The notes beneath the pieces were generated by a model that was not told the origin of the DNA, did no database searches, and saw only the letters and a program-made list of their open reading frames with translations. The translations under genes were made by a program, and so were the position numbers. 64,000 nucleotides of DNA from FEN-1297 sp963834015 (GTDB lineage: Bacteria > Bacteroidota > Ignavibacteria > Ignavibacteriales > Ignavibacteriaceae): assembly GCA_963834015.1 (NCBI GenBank), contig CAWIAG010000003.1:620001-684000 (forward strand), written 5' to 3'. The first letter of the stretch is position 1. Each line of letters begins with the position of its first letter. Shown piece after piece: positions 52,694 to 63,615 of the stretch.

Positions 52694-54812
52694 ATGAATA
52701 TGAAATGGTTAAATAATTTAAGAATCGGGACAAAGCTTTTGTCCGGTTTCGTACTCATTGGTATCATTGCAGCAGTAATTGGATTTCGAGGATACCTGGG
52801 TACATCAACTGTAAGCGACAATTCAGCAATGCTCAACGAAAGCCTTGTTAAAGTTCGTGATTTAGGTTATGCAAATATTTCTTTATTAATAGCAAGAGCA
52901 GATGTATTAGCCATCATTAATTCAACCAGTGAAGATCAGAAACAAAGATACACGGCTGATATACAGGACCAGACAAATAAAGTTAATGAATTGATGGATC
53001 AGTTCAGTAAAAAAGATTTAACGCCTGATGAAAAGGTTTTATTTTCAAATTTTTTAGAAGCCTGGAAATCTTATGTTCCGTTAAGAGATCAGGCAGCCAA
53101 CCTTGCAATGCAATCAAAAAATGAAGAAGCATTAAGAATTCTTTTTGGCAGTGCACTTGAACCATTAAATCAGTCGAGAAAAAGCCTTCTTGACCTGGTA
53201 GTTACTAATGTTAAATCTTCAAAAGAAATAAATGAATCTTCTGTTTCCGAAGCCAGTTCAGTTAAATCGCAGATATTGGTATTTTTAATTTTCGGAATCT
53301 TAATTGCCACATTATTAGGATATTTAATTACAATTTCAATAAGTAGACCAGTAAAGGAGACATTAAAGGTAATTTCGGAGTTAAGGGTTGGCAATTTACA
53401 ACTGAAGGTGGATTGGAATTCAAAAGATGAATTGGGAGAAATGGCGCGTGATTTAAATATATTTATTGATACTTTAAAAAAATATGTCCAATCAATTTAC
53501 GATACTGCCAGCGGTAACTTTAATTATAAAAGGGCAGTTCAGAATGAAAAAAATGAACTGGCACCTGCACTTGAAAAAATAAATTTCACATTAATCGAAC
53601 TTAAATCTGAAACAGATGCTATGACTTAATGGGCTATGGAAGGTTTATTGGATAAAAAAGGAGATTCGGATAAATTTAGCGGCGGTTATAAAGCTATTAT
53701 TGAAGGATTTAATAACACGGTTGGTGAAATAGTAACAAAACTAAGAGCAGCCGAAAGAGTAATCCAAATTCTCTCAACCGGTGATTTAACTGCAAGAATG
53801 GAAGGCGATTACTATGGAAGCTTTAAAAGATTTCAGAGTTATGTTAATAATTTAGGCAGTTCATTAGAAAATATTATAAAAGATGTTAACGATGCAGTTG
53901 CAGCGACAGCAAGCGCGTCAAGTCAAATATCTTCCAGTACTGAAGAAATGGCAGCAGGATCCGAAGAACAAAGCCAACAAGCTACGGAAGTTGCAAGCGC
54001 TGTAGAAGAAATGACAAAAACTATAATTGAAACGACTAAGAATGCCAGCGAGGCAACGGAAGCAGCTCAAAACTCGGGCAATATCGCAAAAGATGGCGGA
54101 AAAGTAGTGAATGAAACTATTGACGGCATGAATAAAATTGCTGAAGTGGTAAAGAGGTCGGCTTCTACTGTTCATAAACTCGGCCAGAGCAGTGAACAAA
54201 TCGGCGAAATAATTCAGGTAATTGATGATATTGCTGACCAGACTAACCTGCTTGCCTTAAATGCTGCAATAGAAGCTGCAAGAGCAGGCGAACAGGGACG
54301 AGGTTTTGCTGTAGTTGCCGACGAAGTAAGAAAACTCGCAGAGCGTACAACGAAGGCAACGAAAGAAATTGCCGCCATGATAAAAGAAATACAGAAGGAT
54401 ACAACCGGTGCGGTTTCTTCTATGGAAGAAGGTACTGCTGAAGTTGAAAGGGGTAAAGAGCTGGCAGATAAAGCCGGGCAATCCTTGGCAGAGATTATCA
54501 GGGGAACTGAAAAAGTTGCAGATATAGTTTCACAGGTCGCGGCTGCAAGTGAAGAACAATCTTCTGCTTCAGAACAAATAAGTAAAAATATCGAATCTAT
54601 TAGCAGCGTTACTCGGGAGAGTACGGCAGGTATTCAACAGATCGCAAGAGCTGCAGAAGATACTGAATCATCTGACTAATAATTTGGAAACTATAATAGC
54701 TAAATTTAAAATTTCAAAAGAAATAGACTCCAAGCAATTAGCAGGAAAAAGTTATAACTATGAGAAAGGTAAAACTTACGTAAGACATAATGGGCATTTA
54801 ACTACTGAATAA
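52694..54812 (+). pseudogene. methyl-accepting chemotaxis protein with in-frame stop and frameshift
   Basis: The first piece (52694-53629) has TM1 (13-31), a 4HB sensor, TM2 near 190-212 and HAMP domains, ending at TDAMT. A TAA at 53627-53629 interrupts, and the same frame continues WAMEGLLDKKGDS from 53630 with a further HAMP and the full signalling hairpin (DIADQTNLLALNAAIEAARA, then EQGRGFAVVADEVRKLAERT). Near 54662-54680 a one-base excess turns AAEDLNHLTNNLE into AAEDTESSD. The original frame then runs to 54812 (ends NGHLTTE). Repaired length is 705 residues. Two independent lesions and a deleted cheW neighbour suggest real decay. Confidence 0.85.
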
Positions 54813-54829
54813 GTAAAAATACTTCCGCC

Positions 54830-54851
54830 GGGGAAGAGTTTACTCTTCCCC
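54830..54851. terminator. bidirectional hairpin terminator
   Basis: GGGGAAGAG (54830-54838), loop TTTA, CTCTTCCCC (54843-54851). It sits between the chemoreceptor remnant and the convergent EamA gene and could serve both. Confidence 0.75.
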
Positions 54852-54859
54852 TGGTAAAT

Positions 54860-55738
54860 TTAATCTCGTAAAATTAAAATTGTACCTGCAACTATAAATA
54901 TTACCGCCAGCGTTTTTTTCAATAATTTTTTTTCATTAAATATTTTTCCCCCTATTATTGTCGCCCAAAATACAGAAGTACGTTTAACTGCAAGCACGAT
55001 TGCAACTGAGGCTATACTTACCGCAACTACCTGAGTATACCGGTAACCTATTGTTAAAACAGAAATTAATATTATCCACCAAATATCGTTTCGCCTTATT
55101 AATATTTTGGGCAGTTTTATTTTATAGGCGTAATAAAAATAAATAGCAGCAAATAACACAGCAAAATAAAAATGCTGAATTGCAATTAAAGATACCGGAG
55201 TTAAATTAAGACGGATCAATAACAATTTATCCATGATAGATGATGCTGTAAATAACAGCAAAGCTACAAGAATATAATTATAATATTTTGATTTTATAAA
55301 AATATTAAGCGGAAATAAAAGGTCTCTGATGCTTTTACTTTCAAGTATATAAGTGCCGGTTATAAGCAGTATCAATCCTAATATTTCAATACTTTTTATT
55401 GATTCTCCCAGAATTAAAAACGCAAATACGGCAACAAATCCGGGTGTTAACGCAAGCAATGGTAATGCATTGCTTATATTAAGATTCTTCAAGGCTATCA
55501 TAACGCATAAAAACGCACCCACACCGATAAGGGATTTAATAAAAAGAACCGTCATGTTTACAGTATTAAGATGCGAATAATCAATTACGAAGAAAAAGGG
55601 AATTGAAAGTACCAGGTTAGTAACAGACAAAAGAAATGAAAATTCAAGAGCATCCCTGTTAAGCAAAACCTTTTTCTGTGTTATCGCCGCAAAAGCTGAA
55701 AGAATTGCTGAAGATAAAGCTATAAGAAACCAAGTCAT
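54860..55738 (-). CDS. EamA/DMT-family transporter
   Basis: 292 residues with ten hydrophobic helices in two five-helix repeats: an N-terminal repeat with ALKNLNISNALPLLALTPGFVAV, ending in LGLILLITGTYIL, and a C-terminal repeat ending KKTLAVIFIVAGTILIL. Members export metabolites such as amino acids or nucleotides. Substrate unknown. Complete gene, single unit, convergent with the chemotaxis remnant. Confidence 0.9.
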   Translation of the reverse strand: MTWFLIALSSAILSAFAAITQKKVLLNRDALEFSFLLSVTNLVLSIPFFFVIDYSHLNTVNMTVLFIKSLIGVGAFLCVMIALKNLNISNALPLLALTPGFVAVFAFLILGESIKSIEILGLILLITGTYILESKSIRDLLFPLNIFIKSKYYNYILVALLLFTASSIMDKLLLIRLNLTPVSLIAIQHFYFAVLFAAIYFYYAYKIKLPKILIRRNDIWWIILISVLTIGYRYTQVVAVSIASVAIVLAVKRTSVFWATIIGGKIFNEKKLLKKTLAVIFIVAGTILILRD

Positions 55739-55913
55739 ATTATTAAGTTTTTATTCTATCTATTTAAAAATTTCTATTTTACTTATTCAGTTACAACCCC
55801 TGCATTTTAAAGTTTTTTCCGGGTAAACTGAGTGTACCCGGTCTTAACCGGAAGTTGTAACTGATTGATATATTTTAATTTGAATTTTTATAATAATTCC
55901 GCAGAACATTCTT

Positions 55914-58280
55914 CTATAAGAATAAATTTGCCTTAAGGAAAAAATTTCTACCGGCTTCAAACCTATAATCACCCCTGCTGGTAGAAAGATGATTTTTATA
56001 TTCTTTATTGAAAATATTTTCAACACCTGTTGAAATGCTTAAATCAAAACCATTCAAACTATATCTTTCAGAATTAATATAAATATTATAATATGCATAA
56101 CCAGGTGTAGGTTGCTCCAATGGTGCTACCCTGTTTTGTGCATCATTAACAACTGCCAACAGTTCCAGTTGTCCATAAGTAAGAATATTATATCTAACAC
56201 CGAATGTTCCATTTAATGGCGGTATTTCTGATAGGTCTGTTTCATCCTTTGTATCTCTTCCCCTTACATAAGAAATTTTGCCATACCACACAAGGCTGCC
56301 GAATGGGTTATAATCTGCATATACGTCAAACCCATAAAGAAAAGCTTTTCCAACATTTATCAGACCTAAAGTATCAGGTGCCGATTGAACTTGTGAAACT
56401 AAATCAGTCATAAAATTGGCAAATATACTTCCGCCTAATTTGAAATTATCGTCATGCTCACGTAGACCTGCATCTAAAAAATAACCTTTTTCCGGTTCAA
56501 GATTCGGATTACCAATACTAACGACATTTCCCTGGCTGACATCTTCATATCTTTCCTCCAAGGATGGGGATCTGAAAGAATGGGCAGCGTTGAATGTTAT
56601 ATTTAAGTTATCATTTAAGGAATATAAAACACCAATGCTGTATGTGTAAGATTTATTTTGTTCTTTCTCAGCATTCCATAAAACTACCTGCCCCGCAGGT
56701 GAATAATTAATTACACCGTTATTTATTTGATATAAAGGACTCAAGGTTTTATCATTACTAATCCAGATGAAATCATATCTTGAACCTAATGTAATATCCA
56801 TTTTCTTTTCTAATAACTGTATATCATCCTGTGCATAAATACCTGCACTGTTAAAACGGGAATCAGGTAGAGGTTTATCAACGACAGTTCTATTAATTGT
56901 TTGAAGAACTGAATCATTTGAGGGTTTAAGCAGTTCAATTTGTTGATAATTATCTCTTATACCCGTATAACTTCTTTTCCAATAATCAACACCGGCAATT
57001 AAAAAATTTGTATTGCTAACTGTAAAGTTTGCCTGCGATTGAAAACTATCTGTATTGTGATCTGCCTGAGGATCAACTTCTAAAACTGAAACTTGTTTAG
57101 CCGGTCCGCCGTTAGATCCCGGTACATTTTGTACAACGTAAGGTATATTTTCAACATCCCGGAAAATAAATTGGTGAAAATATTTAACCGATAACTGATT
57201 TAAAGTTTCACTCAAATTATAAAACAAATACTCCCCGCTTATTAATTGCCTTGTTTCAACCGGGTAAGTTACCAGGGCAATATTGGTAAATGTCGGATAA
57301 GCGCCTGAAACACCCACATCCTGAGCTTTAAACTGCTGAAATTCAAATTTTGCTTCTTCATTAGCGAATGGTTTAAATTGAAGCAGAGAACTAAAGCCGT
57401 AGTCCCTGAACTGACTGTTTGGCAGCATGCCAGCAGGCGTGTACATATCATCGGCTTTTCTGGCAGTAGCGGTTATTTTTGCATTCCAACTTTCGGCCCC
57501 GGAGTATAGGGTTAAACCATTTGAATAATAATTATTTACAGAATTGTACCCGCCATAATATACTCCATTCAAATAGAAATTATCCTGATAACTTCCTGAT
57601 TTAGTAATCACATTTATTATGCCGCCAGTAGCCCCGGTTCCGTATAATGTTGAAGCTGCACCTTTAATTACTTCTATTCTTTCGATATCATTTTCATCAA
57701 TCAAAGAAAGCCTTGCACTTAAATCAGTAGCCGTTTCAATTCTGTCACCGTCAACAAGTGTAACAATATTTGACCTGCTAAGGCCCCTTATATTTATATC
57801 CGCTCCCCATACGCCATCTCTTTCGATATTAACTCCGGGTTCGAACTGCAAAAGTTCGGGAACTGTTGTTGCCGGTACTTCATTAATTTTATTCTTTGAA
57901 ACAAAAGAGCCGCTGTAAGGCAGGTCATCACTGTTTTGTTGATATTTACTTGAAGTCACAGTAATTTCTTTAATCAAAAAACTTTTAGACTTGAGATAAA
58001 TAACAATTGATGTATCCGAAAAAACATTCAATGTTAATTCTTCGGCTTTGTAATTAATATGGGAAATTTTTAGTGAATATTTGCCGGCTCGTAATTTATC
58101 AAAGAAAAAATCTCCTGAACTGTTACTTGTTGTAATATGAGTCTTGGAAATAGAAATATGCACATTTTCGACTGGAACTTTTTCACTCTGATCTATAATT
58201 TTTCCTTTAATTTTTAAATCCTGTGCAAAAAGTACGTTGCCAATAGTGAATATAACCAGGAATAGTATTTTAGAATTCAT
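55914..58280 (-). CDS. TonB-dependent outer-membrane receptor with carboxypeptidase-like N domain
   Basis: 788 residues. Signal peptide 1-19. A carboxypeptidase-regulatory-like domain at about 22-105 (KIKGKIIDQSEKVPVENVHI). Plug domain about 125-235 (VPELLQFEPGVNIERDGVWG, then INIRGLSRSNIVTLVDGDRI and ERIEVIKGAASTLYG). A 22-stranded barrel with the receptor-typical SFRSPSLEERYEDVSQGN and NPNLEPEKGYFLDAGLRE, and a C-terminal strand ending FFLKANLFL. The plug and barrel resemble BtuB/CirA-like vitamin B12 or siderophore receptors more than SusC. Substrate cannot be fixed. No riboswitch is seen in the 445 bases upstream. Confidence 0.92.
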   Translation of the reverse strand: MNSKILFLVIFTIGNVLFAQDLKIKGKIIDQSEKVPVENVHISISKTHITTSNSSGDFFFDKLRAGKYSLKISHINYKAEELTLNVFSDTSIVIYLKSKSFLIKEITVTSSKYQQNSDDLPYSGSFVSKNKINEVPATTVPELLQFEPGVNIERDGVWGADINIRGLSRSNIVTLVDGDRIETATDLSARLSLIDENDIERIEVIKGAASTLYGTGATGGIINVITKSGSYQDNFYLNGVYYGGYNSVNNYYSNGLTLYSGAESWNAKITATARKADDMYTPAGMLPNSQFRDYGFSSLLQFKPFANEEAKFEFQQFKAQDVGVSGAYPTFTNIALVTYPVETRQLISGEYLFYNLSETLNQLSVKYFHQFIFRDVENIPYVVQNVPGSNGGPAKQVSVLEVDPQADHNTDSFQSQANFTVSNTNFLIAGVDYWKRSYTGIRDNYQQIELLKPSNDSVLQTINRTVVDKPLPDSRFNSAGIYAQDDIQLLEKKMDITLGSRYDFIWISNDKTLSPLYQINNGVINYSPAGQVVLWNAEKEQNKSYTYSIGVLYSLNDNLNITFNAAHSFRSPSLEERYEDVSQGNVVSIGNPNLEPEKGYFLDAGLREHDDNFKLGGSIFANFMTDLVSQVQSAPDTLGLINVGKAFLYGFDVYADYNPFGSLVWYGKISYVRGRDTKDETDLSEIPPLNGTFGVRYNILTYGQLELLAVVNDAQNRVAPLEQPTPGYAYYNIYINSERYSLNGFDLSISTGVENIFNKEYKNHLSTSRGDYRFEAGRNFFLKANLFL

Positions 58281-58725
58281 TTCTTACCCTTTTATTCTAT
58301 CTGAAATATTTTTACAATCTTAATTATATTTTTATATAAATCAGCAGATAATCACCCTTTTACTTACGTTAAAACTTAATGTATTGAATTATTCCATTCT
58401 AATATGAATTAAATATTTTTGAAGTAAGAGTATTAAAGTCGATAAATCTTCCCCAATTATGGTGTAAAATAATTATCAGCTCAAAATTCTACTTATAATT
58501 ACCTTCAATTAACATCTTAATCAAAAATGAACTTAAATCTTTTAAATTTATATCTTTACAAATTTATAAATTTTTATGGATATATACTTGAAGTAAATAA
58601 ATAGAAAGCAGTGTAAATCTTGCCAGTGATAATCCTATCGGTTTAGAAATAAAAACAAGTACTTGTAATACATTGCTTTAATTAGTTAATAGTAATATTT
58701 CCAAAATTATTTGTGATCTAATTTC
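58281..58725. other. intergenic, 445 bp, nothing recognised
   Basis: Upstream of the TonB receptor (minus strand) and downstream of the MATE gene. No cobalamin-type riboswitch core or strong hairpin noticed. Confidence 0.5.
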
Positions 58726-60087
58726 TCAATGTAGCTGGTCTAATGGATACATATTAACCAGTTGCCGGCTTTTTTTATTAAACCGTAAGGTGAGCATGAA
58801 TGCTGAAAAAAATAATCCGGTTAAGAAACCTAACCAAACTCCTATCACCCCAATGTGGAACACAAATCCTAAAATATATGCAACAGGAATTTCTATTATC
58901 CAATACGCAATAAATGTAATAATAGTAGGACCTTTTACATCAGTTAAGCCTCTTAGAACACCTATCCCCACGGCTTGCGTTCCGTCAAATATTTGAAAAA
59001 ATGCTGCAATTATTAATAGTACAGAAGCTATTGAAATTACTTCTTTATCTTTAATGTAAAGTAAAGGTAAATAATTTCGCAACGTTATCAGAACAATAGC
59101 GCAAAAAAACATCATGGAAGCTCCTAAAATTATTGCAATAAATCCGGCTTTCCTTACTTCGGCTATATCCTGATGGCCTACGGCGTTGCCTACTCTTATA
59201 GCCCCGGAAGAAGAAATTCCCAAAGCTGCCATGTAAGTTATTGAAGCTAAATTAATTGCAATCTGGTGTGCAGCAAGTTGCTTAGTTCCAAGCCAGCCTA
59301 TCATTATAACCGCAGCCGAAAATGAACCCACTTCAAATATATATTGGAAAGCCGTTGGTAAACCAATATTTAAAATCTTTTTAATAAAATGAAAACTTAA
59401 TTCCTTTATCTTCAAAGTAAAACTGTAACAATTGAATTCCCGCGAATGCCTGAAATACCATAAGATTGCTAATGCCATGAATAATCTTGAAAAAAAAGTT
59501 GCGAGTCCTGAACCATTTAACTCAAGTTTTGGGAAACCATATCTTCCATAGACCAGTATCCAATTAAAAAAAGCATTAATAAGATTAGCCAAAACTGTAA
59601 TTATCATTGCAGGTCTGGTTGAAGACAGACCCTCCATAAATTGTTTATAACACTGAAATAACATTAGCGGCAAAATAGACAGACCTAATATCCTGCAATA
59701 AGAAATCGCTTTATCCACAATCTCCGGCGGCTGGTTTAAATAATGAATAATATTCGAACTCAATAATGTAATCACTACCAATATTATCGCTGCAGTCAAA
59801 TTAACAATAATGGAATGTTTAAATAGTTTTTCACATTCCGATGTTTTGCCCGCCCCGATTGCGATAGCTACTAACGGTGTAACCGCATAAGAAATACCAA
59901 GCCCTGCAATCATTATTATTATAAAGATACTATTCGCAACGGATGCAGCAGCCAGGTAAACAGCCCCCAAACCACCAATCATAATATTATCTACAACCTG
60001 CATAGCAATGTAGCCCACATATCCAATAGCCACCGGATATGCTAATAATAATGTACTTTTTATATGTGGTTTTAATGATTGATTCAA
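58726..60087 (-). CDS. MATE-family multidrug/cation antiporter
   Basis: 453 residues, twelve membrane helices in two six-helix lobes. First lobe: AYPVAIGYVGYIAMQVVDNI and GAVYLAAASVANSIF. Second lobe: GLPTAFQYIFEVGSFSAAVI with GTKQLAAHQIAINLAS and GISSSGAIRVGNAVGHQD, standard NorM-type blocks. Exports drugs or metabolites in exchange for Na+ or H+. Single gene. Confidence 0.93.
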   Translation of the reverse strand: MNQSLKPHIKSTLLLAYPVAIGYVGYIAMQVVDNIMIGGLGAVYLAAASVANSIFIIIMIAGLGISYAVTPLVAIAIGAGKTSECEKLFKHSIIVNLTAAIILVVITLLSSNIIHYLNQPPEIVDKAISYCRILGLSILPLMLFQCYKQFMEGLSSTRPAMIITVLANLINAFFNWILVYGRYGFPKLELNGSGLATFFSRLFMALAILWYFRHSREFNCYSFTLKIKELSFHFIKKILNIGLPTAFQYIFEVGSFSAAVIMIGWLGTKQLAAHQIAINLASITYMAALGISSSGAIRVGNAVGHQDIAEVRKAGFIAIILGASMMFFCAIVLITLRNYLPLLYIKDKEVISIASVLLIIAAFFQIFDGTQAVGIGVLRGLTDVKGPTIITFIAYWIIEIPVAYILGFVFHIGVIGVWLGFLTGLFFSAFMLTLRFNKKSRQLVNMYPLDQLH

Positions 60088-60243
60088 AATAATATTCTAA
60101 ATGCAGATTAAATAAATCAATTGAATAGAAAAAATAGTTAAAAAAGATAAGTAATAAAATTGATATAGAACTATAGCGCAGTATAAACCAATAAGGGTGA
60201 TTAAACGCTAAACTAATTCAATCAGAATACAGAATTGGTTTCA

Positions 60244-60486
60244 TTATGGGTATTTGGTTGAACCTGCTGCATTAGCAGATGTAAATGCATAATTATATCT
60301 GGATGATAAGCTATCTAGTTGTTTTATTGAATACTCTTCCGTAACAGGTTGAGAGATATAAGCACGGGAAGATTTTTTAACTTCTGCTTTATCCGATTTA
60401 TCGTCACCTATTATGCTAACAGAGAATAAACCTCCGAATAGGAATAAAAGACTAAACAAAATTATAATGCCAATGAATACCTTCAT
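60244..60486 (-). CDS. small hypothetical membrane-anchored protein, 80 aa
   Basis: 80 residues. Hydrophobic N-terminal segment (VFIGIIILFSLLFLFGGLFSVSII) as signal anchor, then a charged and polar tail (DDKSDKAEVKKSSRAYISQP). No known family. Well-formed start, and the codon pattern is similar to neighbours. Lies alone between the MATE and DUF2723 genes. Confidence 0.6.
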   Translation of the reverse strand: MKVFIGIIILFSLLFLFGGLFSVSIIGDDKSDKAEVKKSSRAYISQPVTEEYSIKQLDSLSSRYNYAFTSANAAGSTKYP

Positions 60487-60732
60487 ATCGAATACCTCAA
60501 TTCCCTCTTTTAAAATTCACATTATACACAGTATTATATATTATGAATATCATTTTTGAAATAGAAAACCAGCTTTCTCCCAATTACACACGAAAATAGA
60601 ATAAGCTTATATGAAACATAAGAATTTCATTCAAAAAGTCAATAGTTTTTATACAAAGTGCATTTTTTTAGTTGCAAAACTGTGAGATAAAACCACAGCG
60701 ATTAACTTGATTATCGCAATAATATGAAGGTT

Positions 60733-63615
60733 TTACTTATTTCTCTGCTCCATTTGTTTCATCTGCTTTATGTTATTTATCTCATTTTGGACATCCCTGA
60801 TATCCGGAAATATCATTTGAAGTTTCTGAAGAATGGCGATAGCCTTATCATACTCCTTTAAGTTAATGTAAATTCGTTCAAGCATATTATATGGGTTGTA
60901 TGGCGATTGAAGATCATCTGCCTGCATGTCCAGGTTCTTTAAAGCACTTTTCTCAACCTCATAAGCTAATGTCTTGTACCTATCAACTGCGCCTGCTGCA
61001 TAATATAGATTCCCAACATTAAAAAGGAATCCATAATCTGTATCTATAACCGATCTTGGAATTCTTTTTTCCATCAGATCCAGAGTTTCGATACATTGTT
61101 TCCTATTATGTTCATCATATAAGTAATAAATAGCCAGTTCAAAGAAAGGGTGTATACGGTAGTTATTAACTAATCCCGTTTCCTGATCATCAAAAAATAT
61201 GTTCTTATTATTTAATCCTCTGAACTTAAAACCCGGATTATACGTTTTTGAAAACCCTTTATTTTCATTAAATAAACATGATCTTGTCATCGGGACATTA
61301 ATATATACTTCCCCTTTCTTCTTCTCCGGCATTAATCTAAAAACAAGCCCTTCAAGCCGAAGATAATCATTCAGCCCTATAAAACTATCGCTTGAGCAAG
61401 TTGTTGCAAAGTATACCGGCCTGTCCCATGAATTATTCTCTGCTATATCCTTCACCACCATATCCTGAAATCTTATTCCACGGGCATCTCCATACTGTAT
61501 GGTTGGCTCCATCTTCCAGGTCATTTTTCCGTTATTAATTACCGTTGTATCCGTGATATTGAATCTTGCAATGATGTCTTTGCTAACCGGTATAGATTCT
61601 ATCTTCGTACGCCAATCGGTATAATATTCTGAAAGGCGTTCAATTTCGTCATCTGACATACTGAATTTTATTTTTTCTGTTCCATATGGCGATGTATTTT
61701 TAAGTTGTTCAATGTACCAATCAGTATTTGCCAGACTTAGACAAACAACCCTGATATCCCGTCTTACACCTTCAACATACTGAAGATACCAAATAGGAAA
61801 AGTATCGTTGTCGCCGCCAGTAAATAATATCGCATTTGGTGCACAGCTCTGAAACATGTTATAAGCAGAATCCCAGGGCGCCCAGTTATTGGATCTGTCA
61901 TGTGTGAAATAATTATTCTTTAACATATTACCCGGTATAAAAAATAAACCAAGGCCGAGGCATGCAAATGCTGTGGTTTTAGCAAGGGTAATATTCTTCA
62001 ATCTTCCCCTGACGAATGCCGCAATTTCATTTATACCCACAGCAATCCAAACCGAGAAAACAAAAAAAGCACCGGAATAAAAATAAAATCTTTCCCTTAC
62101 CTGCGGCTGCCATTGGTTTTGGTAGAAGGCAATCATATACCCCATCAGAATAAATAGAATTAACCATACTGATGCCATCTTCCAGTTCTTTCTGAATAGG
62201 AAATATAAGCCCATTAGACCTATTAAGAACGGAATACCGTACAGTTGTCCCCAATTAACCCCGGCATCTTGATGAGACGATTCCTTCCCAATAAAATTCC
62301 AAAAAAGATATCTGTTGAACATATGATCAATTTGGTATCTTAATAAGAAATCAAGGTCGCTGTTGTAATTGGAATAATTTCTCTTATGTTCCGGGAGATT
62401 TGACCATCTCCTGTCGAATATTGGGAAATCTCCATATTGCCCGCGGTCCAGGTAATACATCAATTTTTGAAAATTATCAGGATGGTTTTCATTCATTGGT
62501 ATACTTTGGTTCGAACGGATAATTATTGTTGTATATGTAGTAAAACCCAATATCATAAATAATATTGCGGTAGCTGCTAAGTTTATTATTCCTTTTTTAT
62601 TCTTTGCAGACCAATATATTACATAAGAAATCAGGCCGAGTATAAAAATTAATATTATTAAACCTGTTGTAATTTCGGAACCGCCGAGTGCAAGCAATAA
62701 AGCAGGTATGCCTTTTAAGATACCGGGGTAAGTGAGAAATAATACAACAACTGCCACAGTCAACGGGAAGTAAAAAGAATTTCTTTGTAATATTTTTTTA
62801 TAAAATGCCCCGATAAACAAAGCCGATGACCCTGCCATAAGCCAGATAAATTTTGAATCAAACATCTTAAATTGTTCAGTCGAAGACGACGAAGCGGAAG
62901 TTTGCCCTGACCATAACCCGGCTGCTATAATTAAAAGTATTCCTATATGTACTAAAAATAAATAAGCAGTCTTTTTAAATACTTTATCATCAGTGATGTA
63001 TTTTTTCATTACTATAACAAATGCAAAGACAAATATTGACAAAACACTCATTAGGTGAACACCAAATGCAAGGCCTGTTAAATATGCAGTTAAAATGATA
63101 TACTTTTCATTCCCGTAATCATTTGAATGTTCATGCCATATCATCATTAACCATATTACTAATGCAAAAAGCAGAAGGCTTAATGAAAAATAATTTGCTT
63201 CAACGGCGTTAAACCAAAAAGTATCACAAAATGAAAGTGCAAGAGCTCCTATCGCTGCGGGAATGAATGTCAATAAGGCATCAATCCTGTTATGGTATTC
63301 TTTTCCACGATAGGTTTCTATAAGTTTAATTGCAATCAGGTAAAGGAGCAAAACAGATAAAGCCCCGGCAACAACTGATACCGTATTTATTCTTAACCCA
63401 ATATTTTGTGCAAATGGAACTATAGAAAAGAGCCTTCCTATAAGCAGCCATAATGGAGCTCCCGGAGGATGAGGTACCATTAAAGAATAAGATGCAGATA
63501 GAATTTCACCCGGGTCCCACAATGAAACTGACGGCTGCACAGTTAAGAATAAGGTTATAGCAGAGATCGAAAAGACAATACTTCCAATTAATCGTCGTAA
63601 ATAATTAGAATTCAT
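60733..63615 (-). CDS. DUF2723/TMEM260-like membrane glycosyltransferase-type protein
   Basis: 960 residues from ATG 63615 (an in-frame TTG at 63627 is less likely). About twelve to fourteen membrane helices in the first 560 residues, with SLWDPGEILSASYSLMVPHPPGAPLWLLIGRLFS near the N terminus (shown in two motifs: DPGE and HPPGAPLW), the acidic loop typical of the GT-C fold. A large periplasmic C-terminal domain contains NAILFTGGDNDTFPIWYLQ, RRDIRVVCLSLANTDWYI and tetratricopeptide-like helices near the end. DUF2723 proteins are relatives of the human protein O-mannosyltransferase TMEM260, so a role in surface glycosylation is likely. The specific sugar and target are unknown. Confidence 0.88.
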   Translation of the reverse strand: MNSNYLRRLIGSIVFSISAITLFLTVQPSVSLWDPGEILSASYSLMVPHPPGAPLWLLIGRLFSIVPFAQNIGLRINTVSVVAGALSVLLLYLIAIKLIETYRGKEYHNRIDALLTFIPAAIGALALSFCDTFWFNAVEANYFSLSLLLFALVIWLMMIWHEHSNDYGNEKYIILTAYLTGLAFGVHLMSVLSIFVFAFVIVMKKYITDDKVFKKTAYLFLVHIGILLIIAAGLWSGQTSASSSSTEQFKMFDSKFIWLMAGSSALFIGAFYKKILQRNSFYFPLTVAVVVLFLTYPGILKGIPALLLALGGSEITTGLIILIFILGLISYVIYWSAKNKKGIINLAATAILFMILGFTTYTTIIIRSNQSIPMNENHPDNFQKLMYYLDRGQYGDFPIFDRRWSNLPEHKRNYSNYNSDLDFLLRYQIDHMFNRYLFWNFIGKESSHQDAGVNWGQLYGIPFLIGLMGLYFLFRKNWKMASVWLILFILMGYMIAFYQNQWQPQVRERFYFYSGAFFVFSVWIAVGINEIAAFVRGRLKNITLAKTTAFACLGLGLFFIPGNMLKNNYFTHDRSNNWAPWDSAYNMFQSCAPNAILFTGGDNDTFPIWYLQYVEGVRRDIRVVCLSLANTDWYIEQLKNTSPYGTEKIKFSMSDDEIERLSEYYTDWRTKIESIPVSKDIIARFNITDTTVINNGKMTWKMEPTIQYGDARGIRFQDMVVKDIAENNSWDRPVYFATTCSSDSFIGLNDYLRLEGLVFRLMPEKKKGEVYINVPMTRSCLFNENKGFSKTYNPGFKFRGLNNKNIFFDDQETGLVNNYRIHPFFELAIYYLYDEHNRKQCIETLDLMEKRIPRSVIDTDYGFLFNVGNLYYAAGAVDRYKTLAYEVEKSALKNLDMQADDLQSPYNPYNMLERIYINLKEYDKAIAILQKLQMIFPDIRDVQNEINNIKQMKQMEQRNK

